A stretch of 64,000 nt of DNA, taken from Bacteroidales bacterium (GTDB lineage Bacteria; Bacteroidota; Bacteroidia; Bacteroidales; UBA932). The stretch is from NCBI GenBank assembly GCA_017437125.1, contig JAFSBV010000017.1, forward strand, positions 1 to 64,000. Direction: 5' to 3'. The translations under genes were made by a program, and so were the position numbers. Positions 1-6,324 of this stretch are shown here, one piece after another. The notes under the pieces were generated by a model. That model was given only the letters and a program-made list of their open reading frames with translations, was not told the origin of the DNA and made no database searches. Numbering within the stretch: position 1 is the stretch's first letter; the number at the start of each line of letters is the position of its first letter.

Positions 1-12
1 ACGAATTTTGAT

Positions 13-321
13 ATGAGCCAGATAATTAGAATTAAACTCAAATCATTCGATCACATGCTTGTTGACAAGTCAGCAAAGAAGATCGTTGAGACAGTATCTG
101 CTACAGGTGCTCGCGTGAACGGACCTATTCCGCTCCCTACTCACAAGAAGATCTTCACTGTCAACCGCTCGACTTTCGTAAACAAGAAGTCACGTGAGCA
201 GTTCGAGCTCAGCTCATTCTGCCGTCTTCTTGACATTTACGATTCAACTCCTAAGACAGTTGACGCTCTTATGAAGCTCGAACTTTCTTCAGGCGTTGAG
301 GTTGAAATCAAGCTCAACTAA
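13..321 (+). CDS. rpsJ: 30S ribosomal protein S10
   Basis: The 102-residue product reads as S10 from end to end: the N-terminal [20 protein letters not shown] block, then [17 protein letters not shown] in the tRNA-binding loop region, then the C-terminal [14 protein letters not shown] strand. S10 is part of the 30S head and, with NusB, of transcription antitermination complexes. Length is normal for the family. The gene normally sits between fusA and rplC. Here no rplC follows: a hairpin, a tRNA and an unrelated operon come next, so the usual S10 operon is interrupted after this gene. The upstream neighbour lies outside the window. Confidence 0.97.
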   Translation: MSQIIRIKLKSFDHMLVDKSAKKIVETVSATGARVNGPIPLPTHKKIFTVNRSTFVNKKSREQFELSSFCRLLDIYDSTPKTVDALMKLELSSGVEVEIKLN

Positions 322-343
322 TCGAATAAATCGAAAAAAGTAT

Positions 344-388
344 TATATTTGCATTGTGGTTCGGTAACCACTCCGAACCACTGCAAAT
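344..388 (+). promoter_or_regulatory. TAnnTTTG promoter motif merged with a long inverted repeat
   Basis: TATATTTG at 344-351 fits the Bacteroidota -7 element and lies about 55 bases before the tRNA. No good -33 TTG is seen at the usual distance. The same bases form part of an inverted repeat: 347-353 pairs with 382-388, and 356-364 (GTGGTTCGG) pairs perfectly with 373-381, with a 2-base bulge and an 8-base loop. It could be the rpsJ terminator (TTTAGTTCTTT follows), a tRNA promoter, or both. Confidence 0.5.
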
Positions 389-406
389 TTAGTTCTTTAT
401 AAGTTT

Positions 407-481
407 GGTCCCTTAGCTCAGTTGGTTAGTAGCACCTGACTCATAATCAGGGGGTAGCAGGATCATGCCCTGCAGGGACCA
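407..481 (+). tRNA. tRNA with CAU anticodon (Met or Ile2), atypical T-loop
   Basis: A cloverleaf can be drawn. The acceptor stem GGTCCCT pairs with AGGGACC, and the anticodon stem CCTGA/TCAGG encloses loop CTCATAA with anticodon CAU. The T-stem is GCAGG/CCTGC. CCA is not encoded. Two parts are abnormal. The T-loop is ATCATGC instead of the TTCRANY pattern, so positions 54 and 58 are A and T rather than T and A. The D-arm has an extra T (GGTTAGTAGC), which disrupts the usual GCTC/GAGC stem. CAU anticodons belong to elongator Met, initiator Met or lysidine-modified Ile2. Acceptor pair G1-C72 argues against an initiator. It may be a divergent working tRNA or a decaying copy. Confidence 0.8.
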
Positions 482-483
482 CA

Positions 484-515
484 AAGTGCCTGACATCGTA
501 AGATGGCGGGCACTT
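484..515 (+). terminator. Hairpin just after the tRNA
   Basis: AAGTGCC at 484-490 pairs perfectly with GGCACTT at 509-515, with a further CATC/GATG stem inside around a GTAA tetraloop. No strong T-run follows (CGTTATTAT), so termination is likely but not certain. Confidence 0.5.
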
Positions 516-520
516 CGTTA

Positions 521-628
521 TTATAATCGGTTGATGATTTCTTCAGCTGAGATACATTCCATCAATGTAAAGCCGAACCATTTCTTTCCAAGATCTTTAA
601 TCGAGGCACCGATCAGATAGACATTAAT
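521..628 (-). pseudogene. C-terminal remnant of an ORF6N-like (KilA-N group) gene
   Basis: On the minus strand an open stretch of about 35 codons ends in a proper TAA at 521-523 and contains LIGASIKDLGKKWFGFTLM. The GASxKDLGKKWFxF pattern resembles the C-terminal end of Bacteroidota ORF6N-domain proteins, as I recall that family. An in-frame TGA at 629-631 closes the upstream side and there is no start codon, so this is a fragment and not a gene. It lies next to an unusual tRNA and to the break after rpsJ, which fits an old insertion or rearrangement here. Confidence 0.55.
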
Positions 629-647
629 TCAATATTTTATTGCCGTA

Positions 648-699
648 TAAAAACAAAAAAACGCAATACGGGCTTATACGACTATACCCATATCGCGTT
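648..699 (-). terminator. Rho-independent terminator of the polyamine operon
   Basis: Read on the minus strand, AACGC (695-699) pairs with GCGTT (660-664), with ATA/TAT and GGG/CCC pairs inside. It is followed at once by a T-rich tract (complement of 648-659). It lies about 40 bases past the potD stop. Confidence 0.75.
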
Positions 700-740
700 G
701 TGGAACTCTACCGGACCACGGTGTTCAGACTTGAGACAAA

Positions 741-2042
741 TCATCTCTTCCTTCTTCTCTTCGCGTATCTTCTTCTTCTGTAGCGTTTCTTGGTGTATTT
801 GACGATGACGGCGGCGATGAGGCCGGCGAAAACGAGGCAGATGAGGATGTAGGTCCATGCGGATGCGCTGTCACCTTTGACGCGTGACCACATCTTGAGG
901 AGTTCTTCTGTACCGGCGTCATGCATCATTCCGCAGCGCTCGATAATGGCCTTGTCCGGATACATTACAGGATTGAGATGTGCGCTGTCGGCCTGAGGAC
1001 CGAAGAAATAGCTGGCGTCGATAGGGTCATATTCCTCCGGGTCAGACATGCTTTCGAGAATCTCGTCACCTCCGATGGCGCTGACATATCCTGTCATGTC
1101 CATGTTGCGGATTGCATTCTCCGGCTTGCACATGAAGTTAATGAAGTATCTTGCGGCCTTGACGTTCTTCGCATATTTCGGGATCACCCATCCGTCGAAC
1201 CATACCGAGCTTCCAGTCTCCGGAATGGCATATCTGAGTTCCATTCCTATGTCTGCTGCTTCGTCGATCGCCCACTGTGCATCACCGCTCCATGAAAGAT
1301 TGATCCATGCGAGCTCCTTGGTCATCTGCTCCTTTCCGAAGTCAGCTTCCCAGCCGCAGACGGATTCCTTGAACGAATTCAGATAATCCTCGACCATTCT
1401 TATGGATTCTTCCGAAGTGTCAAACGGAAGTGTGGCCAGATCCTTTTCTCCGGCATCCAGAGCCTCTTTGTTGAGGGCTATGAGCAGAGAGGTATAGACA
1501 TCCCTGAAAGCATCCTTCATGAGCACCTTGCCCTTGTAAGCCGGGTTTTTGAGCACATCCCAGCTCTTTACCTCCTCGTCGGAAACATATTTGGGATTAT
1601 ATATGAGTCCTACCGTACCCCACATATATCCGACGCAATAGTCATTTGCATCCTTGCCATGTCCCTCCACTTCCCGGAGCTTTTCCGTGAAATAAGGGGC
1701 CACATTGCCGATATAGTCCGGAGTCTCGCCGAAATCCCTTTCGAGAGGCAGGAGAAGGTCGTTTGCCAGCATTCGCTCGATGATATAGTCCGAAGGACAT
1801 ACGACATCATAGTCCTCATGTCCCAGCTCGATCTTCGAAAGCATGGTCTCGTTGATGTCGAAAGTCTGATATATTATCTCCACAGGCTCTCCGGTCTGTT
1901 CCTCGTACCAGACTTCGAACTCGTCGATAAGTTCTTCGTCTATATAGTCGGCCCAGTTATATACCTTCAGAATATGATCCCTGTCTTCCGAGCAGCCCGC
2001 CATGACAAGCAGGGCAGCTGCAATGTAAAGTATCTTCTTCAT
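741..2042 (-). CDS. potD: Spermidine/putrescine-binding lipoprotein with C-terminal membrane anchor
   Basis: The 433-residue product starts with a lipoprotein signal (LLVMAGC, Cys about residue 17). It continues as a PotD/PotF-type periplasmic binding protein: VYNWADYIDEELIDEFE near the N-terminus, VCPSDYIIERM, GYMWGTVGLIYNP and SSVWFDGWVIPK are typical. It should capture polyamines for the PotBC channel encoded just upstream; the genes are separated by 1 base. The tail is unusual: residues about 394-414 (AWTYILICLVFAGLIAAVIV) form a hydrophobic helix followed by a 19-residue tail made almost only of Lys, Arg and Tyr. Ordinary PotD ends after the binding domain. The protein may thus be held at the membrane at both ends. 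Confidence 0.93.
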   Translation of the reverse strand: MKKILYIAAALLVMAGCSEDRDHILKVYNWADYIDEELIDEFEVWYEEQTGEPVEIIYQTFDINETMLSKIELGHEDYDVVCPSDYIIERMLANDLLLPLERDFGETPDYIGNVAPYFTEKLREVEGHGKDANDYCVGYMWGTVGLIYNPKYVSDEEVKSWDVLKNPAYKGKVLMKDAFRDVYTSLLIALNKEALDAGEKDLATLPFDTSEESIRMVEDYLNSFKESVCGWEADFGKEQMTKELAWINLSWSGDAQWAIDEAADIGMELRYAIPETGSSVWFDGWVIPKYAKNVKAARYFINFMCKPENAIRNMDMTGYVSAIGGDEILESMSDPEEYDPIDASYFFGPQADSAHLNPVMYPDKAIIERCGMMHDAGTEELLKMWSRVKGDSASAWTYILICLVFAGLIAAVIVKYTKKRYRRRRYAKRRRKR

Positions 2043-2043
2043 C

Positions 2044-2847
2044 TTATTCGGCAGCGTTGTTAGAGTTGCGGATGTTCCTGATGTTGATCACGATGAGCAG
2101 GATGAGTATTCCTACGAACATGAGGGTGATCAGAGGGCGGAGCTCAGGCGTAAGTCCTCCTTTGCGGGCATCAGTGTAGATGTATGTGGAAAGAGTGTCC
2201 AGTCCGACGGTTCCCCTTGTGAAGAAGGTCACGGCGAAATCGTCAAGCGACATGGTGAACGCAAGGATGAATCCCGAGATCATTCCCGGTTTCAGCATAG
2301 GTACGAGCACCTTTCTGAGGGCCTGGAACGGAGTCGCGCCGAGGTCGAGGGCGGCCTCATATATGTTCGGATTCATCTGCGTCAGCTTCGGCAGCACATT
2401 GAGCACGACATATGGCGTACAGAACGTGATGTGGGCAAGGATGACAGTTACATATCCCTGGCTTATATGCAGGAACACGAAGAGCAGGAATAGCGAAACA
2501 CCCGTGATGATGTCAGGATTGAGCATCGGGATATTGTTCATGAATGTTATGGCCTGTTTGCCACGTCCCCTCATGTTGTGGATTCCGATTGCCGCAATCG
2601 TACCGAGTATGGTCGATACGGTCGCCGCTATAAGTGCAATGACAAGCGTGTTCTCGATGGCAAGCATGAGAGAGCCTGTGCCCTGCATGTCACCTGTGAA
2701 CAGGTTTGAGTAGAGCTTTGTGGAAAAACCGGTCCAGTTGCCGAGAACCTTGCTCTCGGTAAACGAGAAGACTGCTATGAACACGATAGGGGCATAGAGC
2801 ACTATCAGCAGCAGCCATATGTAGCATTGTGCGAAGAATCTTTTCAT
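2044..2847 (-). CDS. potC: Spermidine/putrescine ABC transporter permease PotC
   Basis: The 267-residue inner-membrane protein has about six hydrophobic segments. It carries the binding-protein-dependent permease EAA loop as EAALDLGATPFQALRKVLVPMLKPG (about residues 163-187), which contacts the ATPase. MSLDDFAVTFFTRG is characteristic of the PotC/PotI side. It pairs with PotB, encoded 2 bases upstream in the operon, to form the channel. Length is usual for the family. Confidence 0.95.
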   Translation of the reverse strand: MKRFFAQCYIWLLLIVLYAPIVFIAVFSFTESKVLGNWTGFSTKLYSNLFTGDMQGTGSLMLAIENTLVIALIAATVSTILGTIAAIGIHNMRGRGKQAITFMNNIPMLNPDIITGVSLFLLFVFLHISQGYVTVILAHITFCTPYVVLNVLPKLTQMNPNIYEAALDLGATPFQALRKVLVPMLKPGMISGFILAFTMSLDDFAVTFFTRGTVGLDTLSTYIYTDARKGGLTPELRPLITLMFVGILILLIVINIRNIRNSNNAAE

Positions 2848-2849
2848 GG

Positions 2850-3620
2850 CTATACTATCCCTCCACTGACATCTTCCTTCTTATTGTCCTGAAGAAGGCT
2901 TGTTATACCTATGATCACGAGCATTACCAGCGAAAGCGCCGCTCCATAATTCCACATCGATGAGTTGATGTTCTCCTGGATGATGGTACCGAAGAGCTTT
3001 ATCTTGTTGTTGGTAAGGAATTCAGAAATGGCGAATGTGCTGACTGTCGGCATGAACACCATCATCACTCCGCTGACCACTCCCGGCATCGAGAGCGGAA
3101 CCTGTACCTTCCAGAACACCTGCCATGGAGTCGCACCGAGATCGGCCGCCGCTTCCGCATATGACTTGTCCATCTTGTTGAGGATGTTGTAGATAGGATA
3201 TATCATGAACGGAAGATAGTCATATACCATACCGACGAGCAGGGTTCCCTTGCCTAACTGTATTCCGAGCATATGGAAGAGCTCGGCTGTCGCCAATGTC
3301 CTCATGAGGGCGTTGATCCACATAGGCATGATGAAGAGCACTATGGTCACAGCGCTGCGGTTGAGTTTCTTGTTTGCAAGTATCCATGCTGCGGGATAAC
3401 CCAGCAGGATGCATATGAGTGTGTTCTCTATAGCCACCTCGAGGGAGAGGGCGAATGTGCCGATCGCGTCAGCGTCGGTAAAGAACTTGGTGAAATTGCC
3501 GAATGTGAAGTTGCCGGAACCGTCCTGAAAGGCATAGAATATGATCAGGATCAGAGGCAGAGCGACAAAAAGCACCAGGAATATCGCGTAGGGCAGAGCC
3601 CAGGAGCTTCTTTTAGTCAT
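2850..3620 (-). CDS. potB: Spermidine/putrescine ABC transporter permease PotB
   Basis: The 256-residue product has an N-terminal hydrophobic helix (YAIFLVLFVALPLILIIFYA) and several further membrane segments. The EAA loop is EAAADLGATPWQVFWKVQVPLSMPG. PTVSTFAISEFL is typical of PotB. It is the partner of PotC. The gene lies 1 base after the potA stop codon, so the three genes are almost certainly cotranscribed and translationally coupled. Confidence 0.95.
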   Translation of the reverse strand: MTKRSSWALPYAIFLVLFVALPLILIIFYAFQDGSGNFTFGNFTKFFTDADAIGTFALSLEVAIENTLICILLGYPAAWILANKKLNRSAVTIVLFIMPMWINALMRTLATAELFHMLGIQLGKGTLLVGMVYDYLPFMIYPIYNILNKMDKSYAEAAADLGATPWQVFWKVQVPLSMPGVVSGVMMVFMPTVSTFAISEFLTNNKIKLFGTIIQENINSSMWNYGAALSLVMLVIIGITSLLQDNKKEDVSGGIV

Positions 3621-3621
3621 C

Positions 3622-5001
3622 TCACTTTACAATCTTAATGTCCTGCGGAGCAATGTTAATACCTACAAGGTCTCCCTTGTCCCAAATATCGTTAGTGTCA
3701 ACCCAGATATGGTCGCCGTCATCAGTCATGATGGTAAGGTGGTAGTGGTCTCCCTTGTAAAGAAGGAAATATACATCTCCCGAAAGCATGCCCTCCTCAG
3801 GATGGTCGATGAGGTCAACCTTTGAGAAAGCTACTTCCACATTCACCTGGGTTCCTGCCTCCAGACCAGGCTGAGGGAGACATTCGAATGTCTCGCCGAG
3901 GAACTTCACATGCGTCTCATCGACGATCTCGCCTTCGAACGTATTGCATGTCCTTTCCTTGTGCATCACCTGGATATCGGCCGGTCTTATGATGAGACCC
4001 ACTTCCGAATCAGGCTCGAATGCATTATAGTCCTGGATCATGAGCTCGTAACCCTTGTCGGTTTCAACGAACATCTCATAATGGACACCCTTGAATGTGC
4101 AGGACTTCACCTTCGCACCGAACTGCGCGCCGTCGAGCTTGTTCATGATATATATGTCCTCCGGACGTACCACTACATCGACATCCACATTCTCCCCGAA
4201 TCCTTCATCAACGCATTCGAATTCATGACCGGCAAACTCCACGAGCCTGTCCTTGATCATCTTTCCGTTGAGGATGTTGGATTCACCGATGAAGTCGGCG
4301 ACAAACGAGTTCTGAGGCTCGTTGTATATGTCGGTAGGGGTTCCGATCTGCTGGATCTTTCCCTCGTTCATCACGATTATGGTATCAGAAAGCGTCAGAG
4401 CTTCCTCCTGATCATGCGTCACATAGATGAATGTGATGCCCAGCTTCCTGTGCATTTCCTTGAGCTCTATCTGCATGTCCTTGCGCATCTTGAGGTCAAG
4501 AGCGGCAAGAGGCTCGTCGAGGAGGAGCACCTGAGGCTGGTTCGCTATGGCTCTGGCAATGGCCACACGCTGCTGCTGTCCGCCTGAAAGAGATTCAACA
4601 TCCCTGTCCTCATAGTCGGTCATGCTCACCATCTTGAGCACCTTCATCACACGCTTGTCGATCTCGTCTGCAGGCACCTTCTGAAGCTTGAGTCCGAAGG
4701 CGATGTTCTCATAGACATCGAGATGAGGGAAAAGCGCATATCTCTGGAACACGGTGTTCACCGGACGCTGATGAGGAGGAACATTCGTAATGTCCTCGCC
4801 GTTGATGCGGATCTCTCCCTTGTCTGCCTGTCCGAATCCTGCAAGTAGGCGGAGCATGGTCGTCTTTCCGCAGCCGGAAGGACCGAGGATGGTGACGAAT
4901 TCACCTTTCTTTACGTTTATGCTTACATCATCGAGAATGCACTTGTCGCCGAAGCTTTTAGAGATGTTCCTTATCTCTATAATATAATCGTTGCTGTTCA
5001 T
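3622..5001 (-). CDS. potA: Spermidine/putrescine ABC transporter ATP-binding protein, long C-terminus
   Basis: The 459-residue cytoplasmic ATPase has Walker A GPSGCGKT (40-47), Q-loop Gln near 86, signature LSGGQQQR (138-145), Walker B VLLLDEP (158-164) and H-loop His near 196. It energises the PotBC channel. The part after about residue 235 is longer than in usual PotA (around 370 residues). It has at least two TOBE-like blocks, one near [10 protein letters not shown], one near [11 protein letters not shown], and a further similar end [12 protein letters not shown], so the regulatory C-terminus seems to be duplicated. The gene follows the barrel protein gene by 18 bases. Confidence 0.95.
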   Translation of the reverse strand: MNSNDYIIEIRNISKSFGDKCILDDVSINVKKGEFVTILGPSGCGKTTMLRLLAGFGQADKGEIRINGEDITNVPPHQRPVNTVFQRYALFPHLDVYENIAFGLKLQKVPADEIDKRVMKVLKMVSMTDYEDRDVESLSGGQQQRVAIARAIANQPQVLLLDEPLAALDLKMRKDMQIELKEMHRKLGITFIYVTHDQEEALTLSDTIIVMNEGKIQQIGTPTDIYNEPQNSFVADFIGESNILNGKMIKDRLVEFAGHEFECVDEGFGENVDVDVVVRPEDIYIMNKLDGAQFGAKVKSCTFKGVHYEMFVETDKGYELMIQDYNAFEPDSEVGLIIRPADIQVMHKERTCNTFEGEIVDETHVKFLGETFECLPQPGLEAGTQVNVEVAFSKVDLIDHPEEGMLSGDVYFLLYKGDHYHLTIMTDDGDHIWVDTNDIWDKGDLVGINIAPQDIKIVK

Positions 5002-5019
5002 TTTCCGGAAAGATTTAGG

Positions 5020-6075
5020 TTATCTTGCGATTGCTGCCAAAGCATGTTTTGCGGTACTTGTGAGGTTCAGTTTCCATGTCAGTCCGACATTGAGGATGTC
5101 TCCGAAGAATTCGTTGGATGTCCATGCGGCATGAACACGGATGTCCTTGTCTTCTCTGAGCGGGAAGAATTCCACACCGCCTCCGTAAAAGAGGTTGGTT
5201 CCGAAGTCCTCGAACATGACTTCCTCCCTGACTCTTTCGTATCCGCATTTTGCAAATATGCGTACCCAGTCGCAGATGTTCACTGAAGGGGCTATGATTG
5301 CAGTAAAGTCATTTGCGAAGAAATAATTGAGGTCAGCGGCCCTGGTCATGTATTCCAGATCGCATGAGAAGCAGCCCAGGTTGATCCTGTTGCTGATGTT
5401 AAGGGCCTTGAGGTATCTGCCTCTTTCGTATTCCCACATGTTTGCAGTCCAGTATGATTCGAAATACTCGCTCTCGCAGCGCCATCCTGCAGCATATGAG
5501 AAAAGATTGTCTTCTTCTTCATATCTGAATGGGGAATGAGCCGCCTGAAGTATGATGGAATGACATTCTCCAGGATACCATGCCGCGGACACACCCCACT
5601 GCCAGCAGTCGAGCATGTTATAGAACATGGAATTCATTTCATAATATGAATCCAGGTCATATGCGTCGTATTCGAAACTTCCCACCAGAAGGGCATCCTT
5701 GCCGGCTGTGAATGAAAAGTCCCCGACTTCGTATGTGAGTGTCAGCCAGTTCGTTCCGTTGAAACCGGAATTGTCCTCGTAGTAGGTCGAGGCAATCCTG
5801 TGATTGAAACTGTATGAAAAATGTGGACTTATGTACCCGTTGATGTCCAGATAAAGACCGTCGCCAAGAATACGACCGCTTCCACCTGTGAAATCATGAT
5901 TGTAGCCGAAACGCGTATCCAGAGTGATATCCGGCATATAATCAATAAGTTCTGTTGTTTTTGCATCCCCCCAGGATGACATCTGCAATGGCGCCATACT
6001 ATCAACTTCCTGCGCTCTGACTGCAGAGCCGATTGTCGTGAAGACAACCCCCAAAAAGACAAAAAATCTCTTCAT
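5020..6075 (-). CDS. Putative outer-membrane beta-barrel protein, first gene of the polyamine operon
   Basis: The 351-residue product has a Sec signal peptide (MKRFFVFLGVVFTTIGSAVRAQ). It continues with alternating polar and aromatic strands typical of an outer-membrane barrel (DGLYLDINGYISPHFSYSFNHR, DFSFTAGKDALLVGSFEYDAY) and ends near a last strand NVGLTWKLNL. The layout recalls porins of the OprO/P type, but I cannot assign a family. The barrel is rich in Asp and Glu. It sits only 18 bases before potA on the same strand, so it is probably the first gene of the polyamine import operon. It may serve as its outer-membrane pore; this is inference from position and charge. Confidence 0.75.
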   Translation of the reverse strand: MKRFFVFLGVVFTTIGSAVRAQEVDSMAPLQMSSWGDAKTTELIDYMPDITLDTRFGYNHDFTGGSGRILGDGLYLDINGYISPHFSYSFNHRIASTYYEDNSGFNGTNWLTLTYEVGDFSFTAGKDALLVGSFEYDAYDLDSYYEMNSMFYNMLDCWQWGVSAAWYPGECHSIILQAAHSPFRYEEEDNLFSYAAGWRCESEYFESYWTANMWEYERGRYLKALNISNRINLGCFSCDLEYMTRAADLNYFFANDFTAIIAPSVNICDWVRIFAKCGYERVREEVMFEDFGTNLFYGGGVEFFPLREDKDIRVHAAWTSNEFFGDILNVGLTWKLNLTSTAKHALAAIAR

Positions 6076-6148
6076 CTATTTAACCTACGGTAAAGTACAT
6101 AAAAAGGAATAATATGTTAAACTTTGCTTTTTGTATGTAAAAAACAGT

Positions 6149-6156
6149 CAAAAATA
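6149..6156 (-). promoter_or_regulatory. Possible -7 element for the polyamine operon
   Basis: The minus strand reads TATTTTTG here, which fits TAnnTTTG, about 75 bases before the start of the barrel gene. No matching -33 TTG is seen, and the region is A/T-rich, so chance matches are possible. Confidence 0.3.
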
Positions 6157-6254
6157 GTAAAAAACTTCTTATATGCTCTATTTTTCAGGCATTTTTTACA
6201 TATAAATGTGTCTTACCCGTTGATAATCTGTAGAATGACATACTGATGCGCTCA

Positions 6255-6302
6255 ATAAAAAAGTGATGTACCAGGAATCGTCGGAAACTTGGTACATCAC
6301 TT
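6255..6302 (-). terminator. Strong terminator after the GH2 gene
   Basis: A perfect 13-base inverted repeat (6261-6273 with 6290-6302, AAGTGATGTACCA) encloses a 16-base loop. On the minus strand it is followed by a T-run. It lies just past the stop of the GH2 gene. Confidence 0.85.
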
Positions 6303-6324
6303 CTGGACGGCTCAAAAAGCCTTG

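Noticed and set aside
3910-4587. A 225-codon open frame opposite potA
   Set aside because: Antisense to the ATP-binding domain; residue mix is typical of reverse-strand reading.
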